From GCA-2697345 sp045565015 (GTDB lineage Bacteria > Pseudomonadota > Alphaproteobacteria > Rhodobacterales > Rhodobacteraceae): a stretch of DNA of 64,000 nucleotides. The notes beneath the pieces were generated by a model, which did not search any database, had not been told where the DNA came from, and saw only the letters and a list, made by a program, of their open reading frames with translations. The position numbers and the translations under genes were made by a program. The DNA lies in assembly GCA_045565015.1 (NCBI GenBank), contig JBJLGD010000028.1, positions 68,694 through 132,693 on the forward strand. The letters are read 5' to 3'. This document shows positions 56,806 through 64,000 of this stretch, in pieces. Numbering within the stretch: position 1 is the stretch's first letter; the number at the start of each line of letters is the position of its first letter.

Positions 56806-57966
56806 TTGGACTTTACTCTGTCAAGTGAGCAAATAGAATTACAGGACTCCGTACGAAAGTTTGCTAAAAACGAATTGACCACTGTTGCAGCCGAAATTGA
56901 GCGGACCGGTAAACCACCTACCAAGAAAATAATTCAGAAATTCTCTAACATGGGTTTTCTGGGTGTAAATCTGCCACAAAAATATGGTGGGTTAGGCATG
57001 AGTAACTTTGAGGCTGTTCTCGTACTCGAGGAAGTAGCAAAAATTTCGATTGCACTCGCTTTTCCAGTTTTTGAAAGTTGTTTTGGACCGGCATTGGCGA
57101 TTTCATATTTTGCATCAGAGAAGTTAAAAGAAAAAACACTTTCTAAGGTATGCTCAGGTAATATGATTTTAGCAGTTGCTATGTCTGAGCCACATGCTGG
57201 TTCAGCACTGACTGACCTAAGTACCAGTGCCACAATTAGCAATGGTAGAATTTTAGTTAGTGGCACAAAACGTTGGTGCTCCGGAGCAAGTCATGCTGAT
57301 GCTTATGTCGTTTATTGTAAAATGTCCAAGGAACAAGGTGCAAATGGGATAGGTGCAGTTTTAATCGAAAAAAATCGATCTGGGTTAAGTTTTGGAAAAA
57401 AAGAGCGGCATATGGGTTGGAGGGGTGTCGTAAGTGCAGATATGCACTTTGACAATATCAGCTTACCACTTGAAAACATTGTTTTACCCGCAGGTGGCTT
57501 CAAAAAATTAATGAAAGCATTTGACCTTGAACGCTGCGGTAATACTACCATGAGCATCGCATGTGCGCAGTCTGCGTTTGATTATGTACTCAATTACGTT
57601 CAAGAACGAAAACAATTTGGAAAACAGCTTATCGATTTCCAGGCCGTGCAAATTTCAATTGCTGAAATGAAAATGAAACTGGATGCTTCTCGAATGTTAT
57701 TATATAGGGCAGTTACTAACACTGGTAGTAAACTCCCAACAACAGGTGAGAGTTCGATAGCAAAATGTTATGCAAATGAGATTTGTCGTGAAGTCACTGG
57801 TAAAGCAATGCAACTTATGGGAGCGTATGGTTACTCAAGCGACTACCCAATCGAACAGAAATTTCGAGATTCATGGGGTTGGGGGATAGCCGGAGGAGCA
57901 ATCGACATTCAAAAGACAAATATTGCAGCCTCTCTGATAGGACGACGTTTCAATCAAAGAAACTAA
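56806..57966 (+). CDS. Acyl-CoA dehydrogenase family protein
   Basis: A 386-residue FAD enzyme that desaturates an acyl-CoA at C2-C3. The start is TTG at 56806 with a GAGGTG ribosome site 5 bp before; it gives the usual MDFTLSSEQ. Landmarks are VAMSEPHAGSALTDLSTSA (FAD-binding loop), RQFGK-like RKQFGKQLIDFQAVQ, and CREVTGKAMQLMGAYGYS. At the usual C-terminal catalytic position it reads GIAGGAIDIQ without Glu, whereas FDLERCG has Glu in the place used by isovaleryl- and long-chain acyl-CoA dehydrogenases. Substrate unknown. Confidence 0.9.
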   Translation: MDFTLSSEQIELQDSVRKFAKNELTTVAAEIERTGKPPTKKIIQKFSNMGFLGVNLPQKYGGLGMSNFEAVLVLEEVAKISIALAFPVFESCFGPALAISYFASEKLKEKTLSKVCSGNMILAVAMSEPHAGSALTDLSTSATISNGRILVSGTKRWCSGASHADAYVVYCKMSKEQGANGIGAVLIEKNRSGLSFGKKERHMGWRGVVSADMHFDNISLPLENIVLPAGGFKKLMKAFDLERCGNTTMSIACAQSAFDYVLNYVQERKQFGKQLIDFQAVQISIAEMKMKLDASRMLLYRAVTNTGSKLPTTGESSIAKCYANEICREVTGKAMQLMGAYGYSSDYPIEQKFRDSWGWGIAGGAIDIQKTNIAASLIGRRFNQRN

Positions 57967-57976
57967 AAAAAATTAA

Positions 57977-58053
57977 TGGCGCGCTGGGGAGGATTCGAAC
58001 CCCCGACCCCTTGATTCGTAGTCAAGTACTCTATCCAACTGAGCTACCAGCGC
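57977..58053 (-). tRNA. tRNA-Arg (ACG anticodon)
   Basis: A 77-nt cloverleaf on the minus strand. Acceptor GCGCTGG pairs with CCAGCGC, discriminator G, CCA encoded. The anticodon arm CTTGA-CTACGAA-TCAAG gives ACG, which is normally edited to ICG for CGN codons, and the T arm has GGTTCGAATCC. It is convergent with the acyl-CoA dehydrogenase, 10 bp after its stop. Confidence 0.97.
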
Positions 58054-58252
58054 ACTAGGGTAATAGCGATGTAACCTTGCGAAATTTTGTTTGCAAGCGT
58101 TATTAATCAAATAGAATTATCACCTCACTACTCCTTTAATTGAAGATTTTACATCAACTCTTGTTTACTGCGGCTATTTTAGTGCTAAATTATTATTATT
58201 TTGGGCTATTATAAAAATAAAAAGTTACAAGCAAACAAAAATACTTTGACCG

Positions 58253-58281
58253 TTGACCTAGTTCAATACTAACGTTAATAG
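58253..58281 (+). promoter_or_regulatory. Weak candidate promoter of rpmH
   Basis: TTGACC occurs twice in tandem (58246-58251 and 58253-58258). The second is 17 bases from TAATAG (58276-58281), a weak -10. The start would be about 35 nt before rpmH. Only the -35 is convincing. Confidence 0.3.
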
Positions 58282-58322
58282 ACATCTCTTAATAGTAAAA
58301 TTATATCTTGGGAACTTTAAAC

Positions 58323-58457
58323 ATGAAGCGTACATTTCAGCCATCTAACTTAGTTCGGAAGCATCGACACGGTTTTCGAGCAAGAATGGCTACGAAAGCA
58401 GGTAGAAAAATTCTTAACGCCAGAAGAGCAAAAGGCCGTAAATCCCTAAGTGCATAA
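58323..58457 (+). CDS. rpmH: Ribosomal protein L34
   Basis: A 44-residue ribosomal protein, recognised from MKRTFQPSNLVRKHRHGFRA and the basic end RAKGRKSLSA. It starts at the ATG at 58323 and ends with TAA at 58455-58457. It is followed by rnpA, the nearly universal order. No oriC or dnaA is seen next to it, which is normal for alphaproteobacteria. Confidence 0.97.
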   Translation: MKRTFQPSNLVRKHRHGFRARMATKAGRKILNARRAKGRKSLSA

Positions 58458-58526
58458 CTAGTACTGTGTTAAGATCAAAACCTAAAAAATGAGGGTTAAA
58501 AAATTCAAGCTCTTTTAAGGTTTAAT

Positions 58527-58877
58527 ATGGGCAATGAAATAAAAAAAATTAAAACTATAGTTAATCGAAAAGATTTTTTGTTAGCTGCCAAAGGGAAACG
58601 GTCAGGTCAACCAGGGTTTTTACTACAAGCTCGTGATCGAGGAGACGATACTTCTATCACGAGAACAGGATTTACCTGCTCAAAAAAATTAGGGAATTCT
58701 GTGACGCGCAATAAGGCCAAGAGACGTCTACGTGAAATTTCACGATCTGTGTTAACTAGATTGGGTAAATCAGGTTGGGATTATGTTTTAGTCGGTCGTC
58801 CAAAAGCTACGACAAAGCGGCCCTTCTCTTTACTAGAAGAAGATCTAGAGACTGCCGTTAAAAACATTCACTCATGA
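58527..58877 (+). CDS. rnpA: Ribonuclease P protein component
   Basis: A 116-residue basic protein that assists RNase P RNA in tRNA 5' maturation. The RNR-type motif is NSVTRNKAKRRLREI, preceded by RTGFTCSKKLG, and WDYVLVGRPKATT follows. Its stop overlaps the yidD start by 4 bp (ATGA). Confidence 0.95.
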   Translation: MGNEIKKIKTIVNRKDFLLAAKGKRSGQPGFLLQARDRGDDTSITRTGFTCSKKLGNSVTRNKAKRRLREISRSVLTRLGKSGWDYVLVGRPKATTKRPFSLLEEDLETAVKNIHS

Positions 58878-59092
58878 CACCTTTAGCTCATATAGCCGCC
58901 GTACCAATTCGTTTTTATCGATTAGTACTCTCCCCAATAATAGGGTCAAGCTGTAGGTTTAATCCGACATGTTCAGCATATGCTTTAGAAGCACTGGAAA
59001 AACATGGAGTTATCAAAGGGCTAGCTTTAACTGCCAAACGGGTAGTAAAGTGTCACCCTTTAGGTGGGTCAGGTATAGACAACGTACCATAA
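58874..59092 (+). CDS. yidD: Membrane protein insertion efficiency factor YidD
   Basis: A 72-residue small protein with the diagnostic run SCRFNPTCSAYALEALEKHG and KCHPLGGSGIDNVP. It assists YidC-dependent insertion of membrane proteins. It sits between rnpA and ttcA, with yidC about 1 kb downstream. Confidence 0.95.
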   Translation: MTPLAHIAAVPIRFYRLVLSPIIGSSCRFNPTCSAYALEALEKHGVIKGLALTAKRVVKCHPLGGSGIDNVP

Positions 59093-59146
59093 ACGAGTGC
59101 AGTATTTTACTTCCCTTATAACCATTAAATAACTATAGTCGCCTTC

Positions 59147-59968
59147 ATGTTAGATAATGGTTCTATCCATCCTCTTTTTGATAAAGCTCCGTCAACGACA
59201 GAGTTTAAAAAACTTCGTAAGAGAATAATTAAAGAGACGCGTCAAGCGATAGAAGACTTTGGCATGATTGAACCCGGTACAAAATGGTTGGTTTGTTTAT
59301 CAGGTGGTAAAGACAGCTATACGTTAATCGCAGCACTTTTCGAATTACAATGGCGTGGACTGTTACCTGTAGAACTTTTAGCCTGCAATCTTGATCAAGG
59401 CCAACCGAATTTTCCTGCGACAGTCTTACCAGACTTTTTAAAAAGAATGAATATTCAACATAAAATAGAGTATCAAGATACGTATTCAATTGTAACTGAT
59501 AAAGTTCCAAAAGGCCGTACTTACTGTTCACTTTGTTCGAGATTAAGGCGAGGCATACTTTATCGTTTAGCCCGAGAGGAAGGCTGTTCAGCTATCGTGT
59601 TAGGTCATCATAGGGAAGATATTATCGAGACTTTTATGCTCAATCTTTTTCATGGGTCGCGTTTAACGGCAATGCCACCGAAACTTTTAAATGAAAAAGG
59701 CGATTTGTTTGTATATAGGCCTTTAGCATACGTCTCTGAAGAAGACTGTGAAAAATTTTCAAAGGCCTTAGAATATCCAATAATACCGTGTGATCTTTGT
59801 GGTTCACAAGATGGTTTACAACGTCAAAACATTAAAGAGATGCTAAATATATGGGAGTCAAAAAACCCGGGTAGAAAGCAGAAAATATTCCGCGCTTTAA
59901 TGAATAGTAATCCGTCTCACCTTTTAGACAATAATATCTTTGACTTTAAAGGTTTAAAACGAAGTTGA
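59147..59968 (+). CDS. ttcA: tRNA 2-thiocytidine(32) synthetase TtcA
   Basis: A 273-residue PP-loop ATPase that thiolates C32 of certain tRNAs. The PP-loop SGGKDS is at 52-57. The Fe-S cluster cysteines are in TYCSLCSRLRRG and, further on, in PCDLCGSQ. LGHHREDIIETFMLNLFHG is the typical centre block. The insertion of ttcA between yidD and yidC is a little unusual but has no clear meaning. Confidence 0.93.
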   Translation: MLDNGSIHPLFDKAPSTTEFKKLRKRIIKETRQAIEDFGMIEPGTKWLVCLSGGKDSYTLIAALFELQWRGLLPVELLACNLDQGQPNFPATVLPDFLKRMNIQHKIEYQDTYSIVTDKVPKGRTYCSLCSRLRRGILYRLAREEGCSAIVLGHHREDIIETFMLNLFHGSRLTAMPPKLLNEKGDLFVYRPLAYVSEEDCEKFSKALEYPIIPCDLCGSQDGLQRQNIKEMLNIWESKNPGRKQKIFRALMNSNPSHLLDNNIFDFKGLKRS

Positions 59969-60107
59969 TTTGGTATAGGCCCAAATACGGGTAAGCTGCC
60001 TTTTATATTAACGTGTTCTTACATTCGTTGATGCAAAAAAAGCTTGACCTTCTTTGATGCAAGTTGTTGAACCTTTTAAACAAAAAAAGATAGGTGGTAG
60101 TTCAAAA

Positions 60108-61916
60108 ATGGACGGACAAAATAAAAATCTTATTTTCGCAACTGTTCTCAGTTTTTTTGTGATTCTAACTTGGTTTTTCCTTTTTCCTCCAGAAGAGTTA
60201 CCCCAAAACCTCGAGAGTTCAAAGGAAACCGCAAATCTTAATGATGATACCGGACTACTTCCACCAGTCATTAATACGACAACTAGTTTAAGTACGAACC
60301 CTGTTATAGACTCCGCTATAAATCAAACTGCACCTAGGATTGAGATAGATACACCCAAATTGCAGGGTTCTATATCACTTCGAGGTGGAAAAATAGATGA
60401 GCTCTCATTCAAGACTTATTTTGAAACATTAGAAAAGCAGAAGAATGTCTCACTTTTATCACCTTCCAACAAAGAAAATGCATATTATGCATTGTTTGGT
60501 TGGACCCCAGGTTCAGAAAATCTGAAGTACGATCAGGTACCAGGCCCAGCTACTTTGTGGGAGCTGGAGAAAGGTAAAAAAATTACTGTTGATAGTCCTA
60601 TTATCTTAAAATGGGACAACAAGAATGGGTTGATCTTTCGGAGAAAAATATCCATCGACGAAAATTTCATGTTTTCAATAGAACAATCCATTGAGAACAA
60701 AACAAGTAATTCTTATAGACTGCAAGCCTACGGGATAGTTGCAAGACATGGAGAGCCAGACGTAATTGGTTTTTTCATTCTGCATGAAGGTCTAGTTTCA
60801 ATGGCTGATGGTGAATTAACCGAGGTCGATTACAATGATATGCCTGATTTCAAATTTCTAGCGCGAGAAAGAGCTAATAGTCAAATCACTGAAGTTAATA
60901 AAGATGGTTGGATTGGGTTTACTGACAAGTATTGGATGACAGCCTTAATCCCTCAGCCTGGAAAGGCATTCACATCGGTCGCAAAATATGTCCCTAGTGC
61001 GGATGTTTATCAAACCGAATCAAGATTAAAACCGATAACTCTTGAACCAGGAAGCATTAAACTTGTTTCGACACAACTTTTTGCCGGGGCAAAAGAATGG
61101 GCTACAATCAAGAATTACGAGACAAACGGTGTTAAAGGCTTTTTAGACTCTATTGACTGGGGATGGTTTTTCTTTTTAACCAAGCCAATTTTTGCCGTAT
61201 TATACTGGCTTAATAGTTATATTGGAAATATGGGTTTTTCAATTATTGCACTGACTTTTTTAATAAAGGCTCTACTACTTCCATTAGCATACAAATCATA
61301 TGTCTCGATGGCAAAAATGAAAAATTTACAACCTGAAATGGAAAAAATAAAAGAAAAAGCAGGTGACGATAAAAAGAAGTTACAAGTTGAAATGATGGCT
61401 TTGTATAAAAAAGAGAAAGTTAATCCAGCTGCTGGTTGCCTACCTATTCTTTTACAAATACCAATATTTTTCTCACTTTATAAAGTTATTTTTGTTACCA
61501 TAGAACTTCGTCATGAAGCCTGGGTCGGTTGGATTAAAGACTTAAGCGCGCCAGACCCGTCATCTATTCTAAATTTATTTGGTTTGTTACCCTGGGGAAC
61601 CCCCGAGGTAGGGACAATTTTTGCATTAGTTTCTCTGGGTGTTTTACCTATCCTGCTTGGGATATCAATGTGGCTACAACAAAAGTTAAATCCAGCACCT
61701 ACCGACAAAACTCAAGCGATGATATTCGCTTGGATGCCATGGGTCTTCATGTTTATGCTAGGTAGTTTCGCAAGTGGTTTAGTAATATATTGGATCGCTA
61801 ATAATGTTATGACTTTCGCACAGCAATATGCTATCATGAAAAGCCAAGGTTATACGCCTGATCTTTTCGGCAATATAAAGAGTAGTTTAAAAAGAAAAAA
61901 ACCAGAAAAAAAATGA
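60108..61916 (+). CDS. yidC: Membrane protein insertase YidC
   Basis: A protein of about 602 residues that inserts and folds inner-membrane proteins. It has an N-terminal signal-anchor helix (LIFATVLSFFVILTWFFLF), a large periplasmic domain, and the five-helix core starting FFLTKPIFAVLYWLNSYIGNMG, with NPAAGCLPILLQIPIFFSLYKV as signature. I start at the ATG at 60108, which has an AGGTGG site; an upstream in-frame ATG (60054) would add 18 atypical residues. The MOSC gene overlaps its end by 4 bp. Confidence 0.96.
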   Translation: MDGQNKNLIFATVLSFFVILTWFFLFPPEELPQNLESSKETANLNDDTGLLPPVINTTTSLSTNPVIDSAINQTAPRIEIDTPKLQGSISLRGGKIDELSFKTYFETLEKQKNVSLLSPSNKENAYYALFGWTPGSENLKYDQVPGPATLWELEKGKKITVDSPIILKWDNKNGLIFRRKISIDENFMFSIEQSIENKTSNSYRLQAYGIVARHGEPDVIGFFILHEGLVSMADGELTEVDYNDMPDFKFLARERANSQITEVNKDGWIGFTDKYWMTALIPQPGKAFTSVAKYVPSADVYQTESRLKPITLEPGSIKLVSTQLFAGAKEWATIKNYETNGVKGFLDSIDWGWFFFLTKPIFAVLYWLNSYIGNMGFSIIALTFLIKALLLPLAYKSYVSMAKMKNLQPEMEKIKEKAGDDKKKLQVEMMALYKKEKVNPAAGCLPILLQIPIFFSLYKVIFVTIELRHEAWVGWIKDLSAPDPSSILNLFGLLPWGTPEVGTIFALVSLGVLPILLGISMWLQQKLNPAPTDKTQAMIFAWMPWVFMFMLGSFASGLVIYWIANNVMTFAQQYAIMKSQGYTPDLFGNIKSSLKRKKPEKK

Positions 61917-62656
61917 GTGTTTTGTTAAAACATATTTGGCGGTATCCGATTAAAAGCCACGGTAGGGAAGAATTATTCGAAATTTACCTTTCAAAAAATG
62001 CAACCCTTCCTTACGATCGTTGCTGGGCAATAGCTCATGAAGACTCAAAAGCTGATGATAATAATTGGACCGAGTGCGTAAACTTCTCAAGAGGTGCGAA
62101 AGCACCTAAGCTAATGGCCATAAATGCCTCTCTTGATACATCTAATGAGGAAGTCACTTTAAGCCATCCAGAACTGAAAAATATTGTAATACATCCCGAA
62201 AAAAATTCAGACGAATTGATCAACTGGGTTTCGCCATTAATGCCAGCCAATAGATCACAATCTGAAAGAGTAGTAAGAGTTGCTGGAAGAGGAATGACGG
62301 ATACTGATTATCCGTCGGTCTCTATTAATAGTATCTCCAGCCACAAAGCTGTAGAGAGCAAACTAGGCCATCACCTAGACAGTAGGAGATGGCGTGGAAA
62401 TTTATGGTTGGAAGGCGGAAAGCCCTGGGAAGAATTTGATTGGGTTGGAAAAACCATAGTTATTGGTGACTGCGAAATTGAAATTCAAGAACCAATACAA
62501 AGATGTTCAGCGACGACTGCAAATCCTGAAACTGGTGACCGAGATATAGACACTCTATCTGCACTCAAAACTTGGGGACACCAAGATTTTGGGGTTTATG
62601 GTAGAATTGTTAAATCTAGTAAGGTCAAGATCGGTGATAGACTTTCGGTCTTATAG
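61913..62656 (+). CDS. MOSC-domain protein
   Basis: A 247-residue MOSC protein. The N-terminal beta-barrel part starts with LKHIWRYPIKSHGREEL and YDRCWAIAHED, followed by the MOSC core with VSINSISSHKAVE, WRGNLWLEGGKPWEEFDW and the catalytic Cys in QRCSATTANPETGDRD. MOSC domains carry sulphur or bind the molybdenum cofactor. Location between yidC and engB is typical. The specific substrate is unknown. Confidence 0.9.
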   Translation: MSVLLKHIWRYPIKSHGREELFEIYLSKNATLPYDRCWAIAHEDSKADDNNWTECVNFSRGAKAPKLMAINASLDTSNEEVTLSHPELKNIVIHPEKNSDELINWVSPLMPANRSQSERVVRVAGRGMTDTDYPSVSINSISSHKAVESKLGHHLDSRRWRGNLWLEGGKPWEEFDWVGKTIVIGDCEIEIQEPIQRCSATTANPETGDRDIDTLSALKTWGHQDFGVYGRIVKSSKVKIGDRLSVL

Positions 62657-62665
62657 TTTTCAAAA

Positions 62666-63319
62666 ATGGAAAAATTTATATTTAATCTCCTCAAAGAACC
62701 TTCAGAAGAAGAGATTGAGAATGGAAGAAAGTTTTTTGCAGGTCAAAATACATTCCTTAAGGGAGTGGTGGATACATCAGGTCTGCCACAACCGGATCGT
62801 TTAGAGGTCTGCTTTTCTGGAAGGTCTAATGTTGGCAAGTCCAGTTTAATTAATGCTGTAACAGATCGAAAAAATCTAGCTAGAACATCAAATACCCCGG
62901 GCCGAACTCAGGAAATAAACTATTTCTCTATTGAGAATAAAATCTATCTTGTAGATCTGCCGGGATACGGTTTTGCGGAAGCGCCCTTGACTGTGGTAAA
63001 ACAATGGCAAGATTTATTAAAATCATATCTTTCCGGCAGGCAAACACTGAGACGGGTATTTGTACTGGTAGACTCGCGGCGAGGGATAAAAGCTGTTGAT
63101 CAAGAAATACTCAAACTCTTGGATAAAGCCGCAGTAAACTTCCAAATAGTCTTGACTAAGGTTGATAAAATAAAAGATGCAGAGTTTGATAGTATATTAA
63201 AATCATTATCAGATATTCTATCTTCTCACCCAGCTGCCTTTCCTGAAATAATAGCTACGTCAGTCAACTCTGGTTTAGGAATATCAAAATTAAAATCAGT
63301 TATTGCTTCACTTCATTGA
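62666..63319 (+). CDS. engB: Ribosome biogenesis GTPase EngB (YihA/YsxC)
   Basis: A 217-residue single-domain GTPase involved in large-subunit assembly. Its G1 motif GRSNVGKSS is at 52-60, G3 is DLPGYGFAE, and G4 is TKVDK. RTSNTPGRTQEINYF is the EngB switch I block. Nine bp separate it from the MOSC gene. Confidence 0.96.
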   Translation: MEKFIFNLLKEPSEEEIENGRKFFAGQNTFLKGVVDTSGLPQPDRLEVCFSGRSNVGKSSLINAVTDRKNLARTSNTPGRTQEINYFSIENKIYLVDLPGYGFAEAPLTVVKQWQDLLKSYLSGRQTLRRVFVLVDSRRGIKAVDQEILKLLDKAAVNFQIVLTKVDKIKDAEFDSILKSLSDILSSHPAAFPEIIATSVNSGLGISKLKSVIASLH

Positions 63320-63419
63320 TATTATTGTAGAATTCTTTAAGTCAGTTTCTATGATCTTATTTTCAAATTGGTAACTCTCATGTATATAGATGATATACGG
63401 AAACAAATTTATTTACTTA

Positions 63420-64000
63420 ATGGACACATACGAAATGAAAAAACAAACATCCATTAATCAAGATTGGATCTCGACGGCAAAGACACTCTCCGAAGCTCTT
63501 CCATATTTACAGAGATATGATGACGCGGTTGTTGTTATAAAATTTGGTGGTCACGCAATGGGAAGTGATCAGAATATGGATATTTTTGCTCGTGATATTG
63601 TACTCATGCAACAAGTTGGGGTTAACCCCGTCATTGTGCATGGTGGTGGTCCGATGATTAATGAAATGCTGGAAACATTAAATGTAAAATCTAGTTTCAT
63701 TGACGGTAAACGGGTTACAGATTCAGAGACAATAAAAATAGTAGAAATGGTACTTTCAGGAAACGTAAATAAAAAAATAGTTCACGCGTTAAACAAACAA
63801 GGCGGGAAAGCAGTTGGCCTGTCCGGAAAAGATGCTAACCTTATTCAGTGTACTCCTGAGGATCCAAAGTTTGGGTTTGTTGGGAAGCCAAGTAAGGTAA
63901 ATCCAGATGTTTTAAAAGAGATGTTTACTGCTGGCACAATACCCGTTGTAGCACCAATTGGGGTAGGGGTTGGTGGAGAAACTTATAACATAAATGGAGA
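63420..64000 (+). CDS. argB: Acetylglutamate kinase, N-terminal part (cut by window end)
   Basis: The open frame runs off the end of the window. It contains EALPYLQRYDDAVVVIKFGGHAMG, the N-terminal AAK-kinase block with the nucleotide-binding Lys and Gly, then PVIVHGGGPMINEMLE and GLSGKDANL. It phosphorylates N-acetylglutamate in arginine synthesis. Two in-frame ATGs, at 63420 and 63435, are equally possible starts. engB-argB is a standard alphaproteobacterial pairing. Confidence 0.93.
   Translation, partial: MDTYEMKKQTSINQDWISTAKTLSEALPYLQRYDDAVVVIKFGGHAMGSDQNMDIFARDIVLMQQVGVNPVIVHGGGPMINEMLETLNVKSSFIDGKRVTDSETIKIVEMVLSGNVNKKIVHALNKQGGKAVGLSGKDANLIQCTPEDPKFGFVGKPSKVNPDVLKEMFTAGTIPVVAPIGVGVGGETYNING

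Noticed and set aside
58054..58322. oriC next to rpmH
   Set aside because: No DnaA-box cluster (TTATNCACA) is visible and dnaA is not adjacent; in alphaproteobacteria oriC is usually elsewhere.

Overview
The window is a gene-dense, AT-rich bacterial chromosome segment with no phage, transposon, CRISPR or integron signature. The gene content and several gene orders are alphaproteobacterial: coxB-ctaB-ctaG-coxC-SURF1-thrC-M16 peptidase, priA/fsa/DUF484/xerC, rpmH-rnpA-yidD...yidC-MOSC-engB-argB, a CIRCE-controlled groESL, phosphatidylcholine synthase, and the DUF2125 and TIGR02300 families. A free-living, aerobic, probably marine alphaproteobacterium is the best reading. I cannot name the lineage from sequence alone.

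Layout. 1-9.3 kb: end of aspartate kinase, an FAD-linked D-2-hydroxyacid dehydrogenase, then a minus-strand run of cytochrome oxidase genes (coxB, ctaB, coxF-like, ctaG, coxC, SURF1) followed by thrC, an M16 peptidase and a GNAT. The catalytic subunit gene coxA is missing from its usual place. 9.4-19 kb: tldD, groESL with promoter and CIRCE, a membrane pyrophosphatase with its own promoter and terminator, a HAD phosphatase, ribF, a YcgN-like protein and prs. 19-24 kb: the F1 ATP synthase operon atpHAGDC. 24-38 kb: a methyltransferase, clpA, a MotA/OmpA-type proton-channel pair, DUF2125, tyrA, priA, fsa, DUF484, xerC and a twice-frameshifted pcs. 38-42 kb: ileS with one frameshift, then truA.

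42-54 kb is the most interesting part, a TCA-cycle locus. sucA-sucB-lpd-sdhB run on the minus strand, mdh lies beside them, and sdhC-sdhD-sdhA run on the plus strand. A GntR/FCD regulator gene closes the block. The perfect 10-bp palindrome TGTGATCACA occurs twice upstream of sucA, once upstream of sdhC and once just before the regulator's own start codon. I did not notice it elsewhere in the window. This looks like a self-contained, autoregulated regulon for 2-oxoglutarate dehydrogenase and succinate dehydrogenase, with sdhB moved into the odh operon.

54-64 kb: a YgjP-like metallohydrolase, TIGR02300 protein, tRNA-Ala(GGC), a CaiB-type CoA-transferase divergent from an acyl-CoA dehydrogenase, tRNA-Arg(ACG), then rpmH, rnpA, yidD, ttcA, yidC, a MOSC protein, engB and the start of argB. 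Together the window encodes much of the aerobic energy chain (TCA enzymes, succinate dehydrogenase, oxidase assembly, ATP synthase, ion-pumping pyrophosphatase) plus housekeeping functions.
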